From Trichoplusia ni (lineage: Eukaryota; Arthropoda; Insecta; Lepidoptera; Noctuidae), in contig NC_039501.1 in NCBI RefSeq assembly GCF_003590095.1, forward strand, positions 868,001 through 932,000: 64,000 bases of DNA. Reading direction: 5' to 3'. The translations under genes were made by a program, and so were the position numbers. The notes under the pieces were generated by a model. The model did not search any database. It saw only the letters and a list, made by a program, of their open reading frames with translations, and had not been told where the DNA came from. The stretch's first letter is position 1, and each line of letters starts with the position of its first letter. Of the stretch, positions 25,261 through 36,851 are shown one piece after another.

Positions 25261-25549
25261 TTGATACAGCATATCGCGTATTGGTTATGGATGTAACGTA
25301 TTTTTTTTAACGATAGTCATTTTTAAGACGTGACAAAAAATCGAATAATTTGTTTTAGACATGTCGTTGTGGCTTTGCGATTTTACGCCTGGATTTGTGA
25401 GCACGCAAGTTAGAAGGTGAATTTTTAGAGTTATAATTATTATTTGTACTTTCTTAATTATTGTAAAATAACACTGACAAACGATGACGGAAAATTTCGC
25501 AAATTGCATTTTGCATTCCAAAGGTTGGAATCTAAAATCTCTAACCCAC

Positions 25550-25640
25550 AGTGAACTAGCGTGGTGATACCGTGCTCAAGCCTTTTCTATATGAGAAGAG
25601 CCCTAAGCCCAGCAGTGGGACGTATATAATCTGTCATATC
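25550..25640 (+). mobile_element. LINE-type 3-prime end, CCCAGCAGTGGGACG motif
   Basis: Reads AGCCCTAAGCCCAGCAG then TGGGACGTATATAATCTG, a terminal stub like those at 19501 and 41574. No coding portion remains. Confidence 0.5.
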
Positions 25641-26057
25641 CTGATTGATTGGGCATACCAACACATCTTACTTATACTCTCTCGCAACGATATCCTAATT
25701 GAGAACTCGTGCTGTTAAATTAACTTTGCTACCACGGAAACCCTTGCAATATGTTACAATCTAACAATGTTCCAACAAATTGCTTGGATTATCTTAAGAT
25801 TTAATAAAAGTGTCCGCTCTTCACTTATGTGGTCCATATAAAGTTAAATCTCTTTACAAAGCCGTGACAAAGCAAAACCTTGTTAATACAGTACTGCAAC
25901 GTAGAATACAAAATAATTTATCATTAAAAGGAAGCAAGAATATGGTTGTAAAGTCTGCAGTGTAATAAAAATAAGCTAATTAGTTTAATCTTTTTATAAC
26001 GAAATATGCATTGTGCCAACAACGTAGCAATTTTACAAAGACGTAATCCTACTACCT

Positions 26058-26536
26058 ACTAATATTATAAACACGTAGTTTGTATGTATGGATGTTTGTT
26101 GGTCTTTTACGCAAAAACCACTGAACGGATTTCGACGAAACTTTGTACACATATAGATTACTAGTGACCCAGCAAACGTTGTTTTGCCTAATAAATTACT
26201 TCTAGTTGTATATATTTTTTAATGCCACATTATAAAAAAATAAAAACAAAAAAAATCGTACAAAAAATAAAATGAATATTTTTAGTCTGAGCAACCCTTA
26301 TCACTTAGGGGTATGAAAAATAAATAGTAGCCGATTCTCAGACCTACTGAATACACATTTAAAATTTGTTAAAAATCGGTTAAGCCGTTTTGGAGGAGTA
26401 CGGTAACTAACATCGTGACACGGGAATTTTATATATTAGAAAATAACATATTATGGGATAGTTTTTATCTCGGCTTTATGTTCCTGTGGGATCATTTTCG
26501 ATTTATAGTAGACGGACTCGCGGACAACAACTAGTA
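26058..26536. mobile_element. Retroelement-like fragment split by a later insertion
   Basis: The left part (26058-26160) reads CTAATATTATAAACACG ... CACTGAACGGATTTCGACG. The right part (26441-26536) resumes AACATATTATGGGATAG, TTTTTATCTCGGCTTTATG, then CAACAACTAG. The unbroken relative at 49797-49985 carries the same two halves side by side, so the middle block 26161-26440 was inserted into it. Confidence 0.75.
26161..26440. mobile_element. CCAGCAAACG-family fragment nested in another repeat
   Basis: Near-complete copy of the module at 18903-19174, from CTAGTGACCCAGCAAACG to CACGGGAATTTTATATATTA. Insertion into the host repeat makes it the younger of the two. Confidence 0.75.
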
Positions 26537-26763
26537 TTTTATATTAGCGAATCTCGGGACTTATAAAACTGTGTTTTGCTACGATATGTCTACCTGTCAA
26601 GCAAAATTTAACGCATTGCAGTTCGTTTAATTTTGTCAGGAGTTTTTGTATTCGCGTCCATTTTTTATTTCTTTTGCGATATATTTTCATTCTGTATCGG
26701 CAGTAAATAATGTTGGATGAAGTTTGTGTTTTTTATGAATTGCAACCGATTTTTATATTTATT

Positions 26764-27044
26764 AGGGTTCCGTACACTAAGGGTAAAACTAAACCCTATT
26801 ACCGAGCATTCGCTTTTGACCGTCCATCGGTCTAAAGGCTGTATCTGTAACTGTATCTCGTGAACTGTGATGGTAAAACTGTCAGAAGTTTCAAATATTA
26901 TGATTTTTTAATGCCCCTATTATAATAAATAAAGATCGAGGTTAAGCAACGGTTATTGCGAGCATGAATTTGATTGGGTGATTAATTGTTTTTCTTTGTT
27001 CTATTTGTACGGAACCCTCAGAGTCGGACTCGCACTTGACCATT
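26764..27044 (+). repeat. Repeat with 12-bp inverted ends and a 5S-like module
   Basis: Starts AGGGTTCCGTAC (26764-26775) and carries the exact inverse GTACGGAACCCT at 27007-27018, then a tail GAGTCGGACTCGCACTTGAC. Inside, GAGGTTAAGCAACGG followed about 20 bases on by GATTGGGTGA resembles part of 5S rRNA. Related pieces occur at 45506, 47620 and 60985. This looks like a complete copy of a family common in moth genomes; its class is not certain. Confidence 0.65.
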
Positions 27045-27658
27045 GTTTTTTGCTTTTCGTGTGTAATTGCGGGTATGAGTGTTTACTCATATTTTACCCG
27101 TGATTGGAATCAATATTGATATCAATTATAGTTGTTTAATCACTTTTCAGGGGATAAAAATATATTTTAAATAAGTATTTCTGTTTTCAATCATTGTCGG
27201 GTGTAGTTGTGCATTGATTTATTTCTTTGTAAAAAAAAAAATTCATTTATTTGAACTGGTTTAGTACAATATATTCAGGAGCCTAATGGTTCTAATAATT
27301 GTAGACCAGTACCACACTAAAAAGAGTATGGATGCATCACTAATTATTGTTTTGACTTCAAAAGAAGCAGCGATTCCTGAGCTTGTTTTTTCATTTTTTC
27401 TGAGACTAGACATAGAAAACGTCGACCCGGTAAGAAGTAACTTAACTAAAAAACGGAATAATTACAAAACTAAAAAACCTAAATAATAAAAATTATGCAT
27501 TCAAAACACAAAACACTAATTCGAAAATATTATGCAACTATTAAAAACAGTACTTCAAAAGTCTAAAGCAAAATAAATTCCGCATTATTGCAGATTTAAC
27601 CCGATATAACCGGATTAAACTGGATTCGGGACGTCGCGCAAGTGACAGCCAGGGAATT

Positions 27659-27674
27659 ACGGGACATGTCCCGT
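27659..27674. repeat. 16-bp perfect palindrome, p53-like decamer
   Basis: ACGGGACATGTCCCGT is its own reverse complement, and its core GGACATGTCC fits the p53-family half-site RRRCWWGYYY. About one 16-bp palindrome is expected by chance in 64 kb, so function is not implied. Confidence 0.3.
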
Positions 27675-28042
27675 CTGAAATTAAATGCGTGCCCACAAAT
27701 GGTGAATGTTTTAAGGAATATTTAGAGGAATGTGGCCACAATTTGCTTTTATATTAGGATATTATGTTCTTTTAGTTTTTGAGTTATTGTAAAGTGTGTT
27801 GGACAATACTTATGTACCGGGAGATGATGTTGATAAAAATGGGTTTTTATACTTGATTATTGAACCCAGTTCAGTATGTGTATTTTATGGATTTATTTGA
27901 AAAGATCAGAATAACAAAATAAAAAAGAAAATCTGCCGTGAAACCATCAGTTTTCAATCTATCGCCTAAATACTTCAAATTATTTATTTCTATAACTACA
28001 CGTCAGCCTGATCATCATTCAGTGATCATTCATCAACCTTAA

Positions 28043-28055
28043 GCGCCATCTAGTG
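28043..28055. promoter_or_regulatory. CTCF-like motif GCGCCATCTAGTG
   Basis: Close to the animal CTCF core (GCGCCNYCTRGTGG type). The same core, inverted, ends the SINE at 38264-38520, so it may instead be a SINE-tail relic. Confidence 0.25.
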
Positions 28056-28335
28056 TTGAAATTTGGAGTTAGTAAATCAAATTAGAGCATACAAAACTAT
28101 CTTAATGTGAAATCAGGAACTATAATAAATCAAGAACTTATTAATATTATTAAAGAAACCTAAAATGTATTTCCGAAACAACATCTGTTGGTCCAATTCT
28201 GAATCTGCGAAGATTTTCTTTAAAATCTAAAATGCATAGAATATTTGCAATACAACAAATCTTTTCTATATTCGCTTGTATCACGTTCACGTTGTAATGT
28301 GTTCCGTATATTTATGTAGCTAGCTTTATGGAAAT

Positions 28336-28636
28336 ACTAGCTGTTGCCCGCGACTTCGTCCCCGTGGGTAGAAGATTATAAGTTATGATTTATTTATACC
28401 TGCCCTGTTTTTTTCACATTTTCCATTGTATCTTCGCTCCTATTAGTCGCAGCGTAATGGTTTATAGCCTAAAGCCTTCCTCGATGAATGGTCTATTCAA
28501 CACAAAAATATTTTTTCAATTGGACCAGTAGTTCCTGAGATTAGCGCGTTCAAACAAACAAACAATCAAACAAACAAACTCTTCAGCTTTATATATTAAG
28601 TATTAAGTATAGAGTATAGATAGTATAGATATAGAT
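28336..28636. mobile_element. CAGCTAGT-family fragment, copy 2
   Basis: Full module from ACTAGCTGTTGCCCGCGACT to CTCTTCAGCTTTATATATTA, followed by a microsatellite-like run of TATAGA units. An internal AAAC repeat (AAACAAACAA) precedes the end. Confidence 0.7.
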
Positions 28637-28966
28637 TACATAAATCTTGGTAATCACTGAGTATGTAAAAGAAGTAATGTGAGTTTGTATGGTTTGCTTC
28701 TACGGCTAAACTACTGAAGCGTTTTTAGTAGAATTCTCAGATTTTCATAAGACTACTTTGGAGATAACAGTAAACTTGTTTTTTTACATGAGAGTAAAAC
28801 TTTAACATCTAGTAATTATACTGATATGAACAATTAATTGCAATGGAAAAAAAATACATTCGGTCTAAGACGTCCCTTACTTAATTCGTTAAGCGAGCAT
28901 TACAAACAGTTCGAATCCCGTCTGACGTTAAAAAAGCACATTTACAATACACTATTTATATAAATA

Positions 28967-29204
28967 ACTAGCTGTTGCCCGCTACTTCGTCCGCGTGGTT
29001 AGAAGTTATAAGTTATGATTTATACTGTTATTTCCACATTTTCCATTGTATCTTTGCCCCTATTAGTCGCAGCGTGATGGTTTATAGCCTAAAACCTTCC
29101 TCGATGTATGGTCTATTCAAAACAAAATTTTTCAATTTGAACCAGTAGTTCCTGAGATTAGCGCGTTCAAACAAACAAATAAACTCTTCAGCTTTATATA
29201 TTAG
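28967..29204. mobile_element. CAGCTAGT-family fragment, copy 3
   Basis: Same module and orientation as the copy 330 bases upstream, with GCTACTTCGTCCGCG at the start and CTTCAGCTTTATATATTAG at the end. Slightly shortened internally. Confidence 0.7.
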
Positions 29205-30159
29205 CATATGGATAATTCCGATCCAAAACGGATTTTGTAATCATACCTACGCTGGCAATTTCCTGGGGGAATTGAACAGACTCGCAGATTAAATTAGAAC
29301 TAAATATGTTGGTTAGTAATTAAATTATACTAACAATGTTTTGAATGAATGTTTAGTTTGTGGAATGTTCGTTAAGATCGATACAAAAAGAGAGTTTAAG
29401 GTTGGCAAGTGTGTCTGTCTGTGTCATCATAGCTCCCGAATTAGTATTCTATCCCGAGTATTTTGATATCTCAACTCCGCGGTATCACTAACGTTTTCGT
29501 TGCCCTTTTTGGTCTAAGGCTAAATGAGAGGCAAATTTGTAACAGATTTAATCACACTTCAAATTTATGACCACAGCTTCTAGTTGTCCTTGATATGGAG
29601 TTTTAATTGTTATAGTAGCAACAGAAATAGGCACATTATATGTGATCATTCCAACTATCAAGCAATCACTGTTAACGAGATACAAAAGTGGCAGACGGGT
29701 GGACAGACATAAAAGCCCTTGGACTTGAACAGACATACTCGTAAAACCGAAACGTTCTTAGCTTCCGGTTTAAACATTTATAAACCTATCCAACAAAAAA
29801 ATATTTTTATGATTTTTTTTTTCAACTGAAAAACATACTAATTTGTATAATTTTTGCTTGTATTCAATACCTTTCCACAGCTTACTCAACGCATCATCAA
29901 CTGACAATAACATAAGGTTATATCTCCAAGAAAACCTCTTAATACCAAACAATGTATATTTTTATTTACATGTGTTAGTAAACGGTTCACAACAGATGCA
30001 AGTAATAGCCATCGCACGGAGTAATATGACCCCATATGGTTCAAAATGTTCCTTGTGTGAAGTCTTTATTATTTTCTGTAGAAAAACTGAATTAGGATGC
30101 TTTAGTAAGATTTGGATATTTTGCTAACTTAGTACTTATACTGCAAACTAAGTTTTATG

Positions 30160-30206
30160 TAGTTTGAGACTAGATGGCGTTGTGTGAAAGTTGTGGAATA
30201 TTACAT
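30160..30206 (+). mobile_element. SINE 3-prime tail relic (CTAGATGGCG)
   Basis: GACTAGATGGCGTTGTGTGA then AAGTTG matches the end of the SINE at 38264-38520 almost exactly. The tRNA head is absent. Confidence 0.45.
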
Positions 30207-30215
30207 CATAATATG

Positions 30216-30390
30216 CTAGTCATCCCAGCAAACGACGTTTTGCCAAGGTGCAGAAAATAATACTTAGAGGGATAAAAAATAGATGTGCGATACTCAAACT
30301 TACCCCAGCGTACAAAATTTTACGAGAATCGGTCGAGCCATTTCGGAGGAGTTAAATAGCGTACACCTTGACACAAGATTTTGTACATAA
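30216..30390. mobile_element. Diverged CCAGCAAACG-family fragment
   Basis: CTAGTCATCCCAGCAAACG at the start, then ATCGGTCGAGCCATTTCGG and AGGAGTTAAATAGCG near the end, with a shortened middle. It is older than the other three copies. Confidence 0.5.
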
Positions 30391-30662
30391 GAATACTGAT
30401 AGACTGACGGATTGTGCAAAATTACCGAGATGATGAAACATTTTGGACTTAAATGTATTGGTTGGAATCATTTCAAGGTCCTTTTGATCAAACTAAGAAC
30501 TTAATCCAGTATACAATTAGCTTACAACAAATTTTGTCACACCAGTAGATCAAACATCACGGGAGACCGAAGAACAGTTTAAGACAAATTTTCCCATCAT
30601 TTAAAACATCAACGTTCATTTTTTTTCTCATTTGATTATAAACCTTATCCTCTTGTCCTCAG

Positions 30663-30778
30663 GGTCAATTTCAAGGCGACGGCTGATGACGATTACGCTG
30701 ATTTTACCTGTGAAGCGAGACACGAGGCGTTGCAGAGAGACAGTCCTATGAGGAGTACAGTCCAGCTCAGTGTGTTAT
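30663..30778 (+). CDS. Exon C, nephrin-family adhesion receptor (end of Ig C2 domain)
   Basis: A 116-base exon after a TTGTCCTCAG acceptor, ending at TTAT/GTAAGT. Its first base completes the Arg codon left open by exon B. The peptide has VNFKATADDDYADFTCEARH, where the aspartate-rich turn, tyrosine and cysteine are the E-F strand signature of Ig domains, then EALQRDSPMRSTVQLSVL. It ends with one base (phase 1). Exons A, B and C total 351 bases, exactly 117 codons, flanked on both sides by phase 1 introns, the usual symmetry of an Ig-domain module. The sequence CEA then LQ resembles the same place in nephrin-type second Ig domains. Confidence 0.9.
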
Positions 30779-31511
30779 GTAAGTATTTTAGTAATTAATT
30801 TTGGGCACAATTGATGAAAAAGGAATAATTTGTGATGAAGGCTGGATTTGAGGTTAGTACGAATTTTATTGATAAAATCGTTATTTTTGAAGCATTAGTA
30901 TGTTCACTGATTCGGTTTTTTTGAAGTCTGTGTTAAATCCCACCGCTGGACAAAGATATCTCCTTTTTTCAAACCTCCCTCCTCCCTTTTTCAAAACTAA
31001 CTCCAATATTTTTTTAGTCTGTTTCGAGTCATAGTAAATCTTATTTTATGTAAATGTGACACATAAAAATAATCTTCATACAAAAAAAAAACAATTAGTT
31101 ATTCTTTTAAACCTTATATCATACTACATAAGTCACATTATCATTAAAACATGACTCCAAGTCACATAGAATTATGAGAGGAGTAAACTAATTTAGCATA
31201 TTCGTAGCGCGGCGGGAGACTCGACCTAATTCGATACATTTGTAACGGGATCATTATCCACGCGGGTGATGTTTATGATCACCATTATATGTTTTGTCAC
31301 ATATATGTAATAAAATTTCCGTATATGTATGTATTAAAAATTTGCTTTATGCTAATGTAGATTAGGTAAAATAAATTGTTGTGATTGCCTATGAGTTTGG
31401 AAATGTTTTACTTCTACAAACGATTTTGATTTGGCATGAGCAGGATCAGATTTAAAGGAAACACTTTACAGAGGCACACACAACAGAGACCGGTTGATGG
31501 CCCCAACATCT

Positions 31512-31744
31512 ATATACTAATTTATAAAGCTGAAGCTGTTTGTTTGTTAGAACGCGCTAATCTCAGGAACTACTGGTTCAAATTGAAAAAATATTTTTGT
31601 GTTGAATAGACCATTCATTGAGGAAGGTTTAAAGGCTATATAACATCTCGCTGCAACTAAAAGGAGCGAAGATACAATGGAAAATGTGGTAAAAACGGGG
31701 AAAAATATTCATCTTCGAGGGCTTCGTCGGGGGCAACAGCTAGT
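31512..31744. mobile_element. CAGCTAGT-family fragment, copy 4 (inverted)
   Basis: Inverted relative to copies 1-3: starts ATACTAATTTATAAAGCTGA, contains GAACGCGCTAATCTCAGG, ends GGGGGCAACAGCTAGT. Confidence 0.7.
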
Positions 31745-32117
31745 AGTTGATAAAAGGCTAGGCCGATGATGACGTCATCCACGTCAAATCCAAGAAAAAA
31801 GCTAATACTTTTATTATCCTGTAGATATTTTAAGTTTTAATTTTTAATCTTATAAAAACCACAAAGCGAAAGTTAAAATCCGCACTCCAGCTCAAAAATA
31901 AACAAATTCTAAGCAGAAGGTTTATTTTGACAATACGACACGACCACGCGACGACTTCTCATGCATTATTAATATTTTCTCCAATATAGAAACATGCAGC
32001 TTTTGCTAAGCCACGAGACTTTGACAAAAATGTCGGGATTTCTGGGGTTAAGATAGAGAATATTGTAATAATGTTACTAGAAGAGGTTTTTGAGAACTAG
32101 ATTTGGTAGAATTGAAC

Positions 32118-32309
32118 TGACTGTACGGATAGCCGAGTAGTAGTCACCACACCAAATCCAATGTGCGAGGTGTGTAGGCTGATCATTTGTGTGTTTTGCG
32201 AATGCTTGTTCTGAGTCTGGGTGTCTTTGTGCATGTGACTTGAATGTTTGTGAAACACCCGCTAAATAAGGATTAAATTATTTGAAGTGGGAGGCGATTG
32301 GCAAAAAAA
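32118..32309 (+). mobile_element. tRNA-derived SINE (HaSE1-like), diverged
   Basis: Head GACTGTACGGATAGCCGAGT matches the intact copy at 43407. The B box is lost in a diverged gap region; the body TTCTGAGTCTGGGTGTCTTT and GACTTGAATGTTTGTGAAAC is well kept. Confidence 0.65.
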
Positions 32310-32909
32310 TGGAATAACTGAGGCAGGAAGTTAACAATAATGTAATCATCTCATCCGTTAAGCTCTTGATAGCGTTGTCGTGGCCTTCATGTGGAAGCAG
32401 TTCAACTCCTCATGACAGGACCTCAGGACCTGTATAAGTTCTATATTTCTTTACGCTGAAAAAGTACCTTTTAAACGTATTCGACGAAAGACCCAAGGTT
32501 TTCATATACACTAGTCATTATAAAGTACATTGTTCTAAACTTATAACTATCAAACAAAGACTTTGCCTTAAGTATTCAAACTGAATATATACTACCTTAA
32601 CATTACCTGTAGACTAAGAAAACAAGCAAAATCTTTTGTCAAAGTTTAATGAACTATAAACAGTTTAAAATAATACAGAATTTAAAGACAAACAGTCTTT
32701 TACCGCTAACGTGTCTAAAGTTCTGCTGTTCCGCGGAAAAACAAGTGGACATAGTTCGCTGAACAAATTCACGACTGGCCAGGGTTGCAGAGCAGGGCGG
32801 TTTGTTTTCTCGTGACGTCACAGGGACGACTAACATGAATTATTAATAAATGCTTCGATTGAGACCGTTGGTTCAACGTTTACATTCGCTCCTGTAACGG
32901 TTATTTCAA

Positions 32910-32922
32910 CGCCATCTAGTGG
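32910..32922. promoter_or_regulatory. CTCF-like motif CGCCATCTAGTGG
   Basis: Best match in the window to the CTCF core. Same caveat as at 28043: CTAGATGGCG is also the end of a SINE family here. Confidence 0.3.
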
Positions 32923-33129
32923 TGTTTGTGGGGCGTCGTATTGAATTTTCGCTAGTTTGTTTTTGAGGTTTAAGTTTAAAGAGGTTTTGGGAAATGTTTA
33001 TTTAATAGTAGTGTAGACTATACTGAATTATTTTAAAGTATAGGGAAGCTTTTGAGCATTGATCACGACGTTAACTAGAATTTGAGAATCCAATATTTGG
33101 TAACCAGGTTCTCTCGAGAAAATTAAAAA

Positions 33130-33240
33130 AACACATATCTTTGAAGGAAAAACATTGGTACTTTGCCAGCGTTAGGATCAAACCTGGACCTCGGGCAAAG
33201 AAGTCGATGACTAGAACTGCAAAGCCACTATGATTTTTAA
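33130..33240 (-). mobile_element. Degraded tRNA-derived SINE, GCACTAATG family
   Basis: Minus strand: ATAGTGGCTTTGCAG, later GGTCCAGGTTTGATCCT (B-box-like), then GGCAAAGTACCAATG. Same order as at 11353-11545. Confidence 0.4.
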
Positions 33241-34399
33241 CATAAAATAAGTCTGAATATTATAAATAACCTCGTAACTGTTTCTGAGTTAAACCTAGAA
33301 GAGAAACAGCATGTAAGATGCAAAGATGATGATGGTAAGGGAGAAAAATATGGGACAAAAATCTCTCAATCAGAACGCTGTCTATTTGTAAAATCTTTAT
33401 GTAAATCGACGGAAGTCGCAAAGAAATTGGAGCCTTTCCTTGCACCCCATCTTTTGAACTTAGATTAAGTTATTTCAACTTTAAGTAGTCAAGTAAAAGT
33501 TGTTATTTACAGCCTATCCCCCTAAGCGCACCTTACATAACAAAATTAAGTTAAAAATAAAATTTTCTTATCTTAAAGGCACATGTTTTCTTAATAGTTT
33601 TGACCTAAATTTTGAAAATTTGAATAGAGGAAGCCGGGTAAAAGGTACTACAAGTAAAATTACACAGTTCATCTGTTTAATTTTGTTTTCTTGAACTTAA
33701 ATTTTCGTTATTACTTTTGTTATTAACATTTAAGTAATTAGTTGGCTTGTGTTTGTTAATTTTTGACTTGGAATTCATTCATCAGAAAGGGACTGTACAG
33801 TTTTCAAAACGACTGTCTGCGCAACAAGCAATTTTCAACATTCTATCTTTACGCATAACATTAAAAAAATAAAGATAAAATTGTTTAATTTTTACGTCAA
33901 GTGATGTAATCCACTGTTTTTTTTTTGTTTTAAGTTCCCGAATAAAAAAAGAATACTTAAATAGAACAAGCCAGGTATTTCATAAATTGAAATAATTTAC
34001 TATATTTCATAGTTTATTTTCAAAACACAAACTCGAAATCCTTTAGATAATATCTGACACCGCAAAACCTGTTACAAATTCCCCTTCACCGCGTTTAAGA
34101 GCCTGCAGATCATCAGCTCCTTAACTTATGATGTAAACGTCGCAACGACTTGGCATTTGGGATTGTAACTCAGGAATCCCTTGAGAATCAATGTATTTAT
34201 GGGTATATGAATTTTATGTAGCATTTTATATGCATAAAAAGATAATAAGTAAAGTGTTAGGACCTTACAAATAGGCTTAAGTGTAAAAATGTGTTCACCC
34301 ACCTAATTGTTAAGCGTACCAACCGTTGCTTAGCCTCGGACTTAATTAAAGCATCAGGGAACAGTTGTTTTATTACGACAATACCGGTCCATGAGATTC

Positions 34400-34480
34400 A
34401 GGCTTGTGACAGACGGACAGACAGACAGTGGGGATTTAGTAATTTCGTGTTCCGGATTTACTATTTGGGTACTATACCCT
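34400..34480 (-). repeat. Fragment of the AGGGTTCCGTA repeat
   Basis: Contains GACAGACGGACAGACAGACA and then TTAGTAATTTCGTGTTCCGG, the inverted left half of the family seen at 26764. Similar inverted left-half scraps lie at 52235-52320, 53925-54005 and 60510-60592. Confidence 0.4.
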
Positions 34481-35544
34481 AAATGGTATAGGTTCAATAG
34501 GGTAAATTAGTTATTTAACGTTTAATACTTTTATTTACTCTCTGAACGATATATTCGATTTTATTTTAATGACGTCATCATAAAACCCTGACCTTTAAAC
34601 TTAAATAAATCTTTAAAAGTGTTTAAAAAGAGCTTCGCTAAATTCCCCGCTAAAACTCAAACATTTAAGAAAAGATTTCTCACTCGGTGCAAATAGGATA
34701 AAACCGCTCACTCAAAGGCCTAAAAGCTACAATTGCGAAATTGATCAGTCTCGCAAAATTTCGACTCGCAAACGTTACGCAATTAATTCCCCTGCCATCG
34801 AATAGCGATAAAGTCAATAGGGGGACATCGGGGCAAAGCAAACATAGCTGGTGCCGGTTTAAATGGAAAATTAATAATTCATGCGCCTAAGTCCGCGCCC
34901 GCGTCGGCACCCTGTACAGTTCGAAGTGGCCTGTTTGTTTTACCCCAACCTACTCACTGCAAAAATGTAATTTGTTCGAAATTATGATTTGGTTTTGTTT
35001 TTTGCAAATATTTTCTGTGTCGACGTTGAATTTTTATGCGGATGCCGGTCGAATCAGCTGTTCAGCTCTGGTATTTGGGTGACGTTATTGAGATATTTGA
35101 AGTATTATACGTATGCAATTAATGGATTGAATTATGTGAAACTTTTTTGTGTTTTTTTTTGTTATAATTATGCGAAATTTCTTTTCAAGGTAGTTACATA
35201 CTAAATGTCGACATGTAGAAGTGATGATATATCCTACTGACAGAATCGTTTCCAATTCTCATTATCAGAAGATCAATTATTAGAAGTCTAGAAAGATATG
35301 TCAAAATACAAAAATAAATAAATCAGATTACATCGTAAATATTGACTCTCAACAACCACGAAAATAACAATTAACAATTTAAATCACAGATTAATTTAAG
35401 AACCTTAAAAAATAGCTTAAATCCAGTCTAATTACACTATGAGTATATTTTACTTTATCACAGTTTTAATGAACCCCGCTAAGTTCCATCTTAAAATTAC
35501 ATCAGCCACTTTGTTTTCTTCCCCTATACTCAGCTTACATAGCA

Positions 35545-36851
35545 TAGTGAGGGGACGTCTAGATATCGATATTCTTAATTAAATTTTAAATGAAGACTCA
35601 CAACTTGTTACAAAGATTTAATTTTCCAATTAACTAGATTTTTTTTGAAGATAGATGATGTTTTATTTATTGTTTGGATATAAGCTCAGGAATCGAGTGC
35701 GTTTTCTTTTGATTTTTTTTTACCAAATCAATCAGATAGAGAAGGTCGACTTTAGAGAGTTAAAAAAAATCATGTGAAAGTTACTTCTTTCTGAAATAAA
35801 TTCTTTTAGTTTCTAAAATAACGGTTTTACACAAGCTTGTCTTCATATATATATATACTAGCTGTTGCCCGCGACTTCGTCCACGTGGTTAGATTTTTTC
35901 CCGTCTTTTCCACATTTTCCATTATATCTTCGCTCCTATTAATCGCAGCGTGATATTATATAGCCTATAGCCTTCCTTGATAAATGGTCTATTCAACACA
36001 AAACTATTTTTTCAAATCCAACCCCTAGTTCCTGAGATTAGCGCGTTCAAACAAACAAACAAACTCTTCAGCTTTATATATTAGTATATAGATTAGTATA
36101 GATTATGTAGCTCTAATGTACTTATTTACGTACATTATTGAGTTTCTCCTCAACATTGAACCAATTTGTTTTTTTTTTAAGTTTTTGTGAAGTTACCTTT
36201 TGAATATAAAAAATTCTAATGTCCTCTTTCACTAAATATGGTATCAGAATAATCTAACTCCTACGATTTTTTTTACAAAATCGCTGTGTTTTCCCTCGAG
36301 ATTATCAATTCTGTTACAATTATAGATTCTCGTCAACATTATTTATATTCAGGCCTCGGGTTTCAGGAAATAAAAACCTTTTTTTATCTCACCACAAATA
36401 ACTCAATATTCTGAACTTGAAATTTAATTTATTACACAGTATTTTATTTTCTTGAAGCAAGGTACCCTAATTGATTGAATCAAGTATTACTTTCTGGCAA
36501 TCCTTTGCAAAATAATGGCGAAATGAAGGCTTTTTTGTCCGTTTTTTACTTTAATAAATTGAATAAGTTTCGTTATCTTTGGTTCTTCAGAATATTGGCC
36601 TTTTAGACATTTTTTTAAGAATTGTTTGTTATTTTTAGTAATCTTTTTAGATTCACAGATAAAGCTTTTTAAGTTCTTGACTATGACTAAAACTCTTTTA
36701 GCTATGTCTCAGAATTTAGCTTTAAAATAAAAATGTCACGAAATAAGATTTCATTAACCTTCTGCATTTAATATTTTAATATGTATTCACAAACTAAAAT
36801 ATCGATATAGACACATCGATACCGAAAACTATCGACCACACCCCATCCCTA
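35545..36851. mobile_element. Candidate ATCGATA-type inverted-repeat element
   Basis: Left end TAGTGAGGGG, then AGATATCGATATTC. Right end, on the opposite strand, TAGGGATGGGG then GGTCGATAG and ATCGATGTG. No target duplication was seen. A CAGCTAGT-family fragment (35857-36106) is inserted inside. The pairing of the ends is inference from the four-member pattern. Confidence 0.35.
35857..36106. mobile_element. CAGCTAGT-family fragment, copy 5
   Basis: From ACTAGCTGTTGCCCGCGACT through TTAGCGCGTTCAAACAAAC to CTTCAGCTTTATATATTAG, with a short TATAGATTA tail. Confidence 0.7.

Larger units (their letters stand above)
19792..30662 (+). other. Intron B-C, 10.9 kb
   Basis: GTAAGT donor, TTGTCCTCAG acceptor. 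Holds a fresh tRNA SINE, several retroelement fragments, a 72-bp perfect inverted repeat, a 5S-SINE, a nested repeat pair at 26058-26536 and a repeat with 12-bp inverted ends at 26764. Nothing recognisable was seen in 20750-22890, 23150-23890 and 27060-28330 except the 16-bp palindrome at 27659. Confidence 0.8.
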
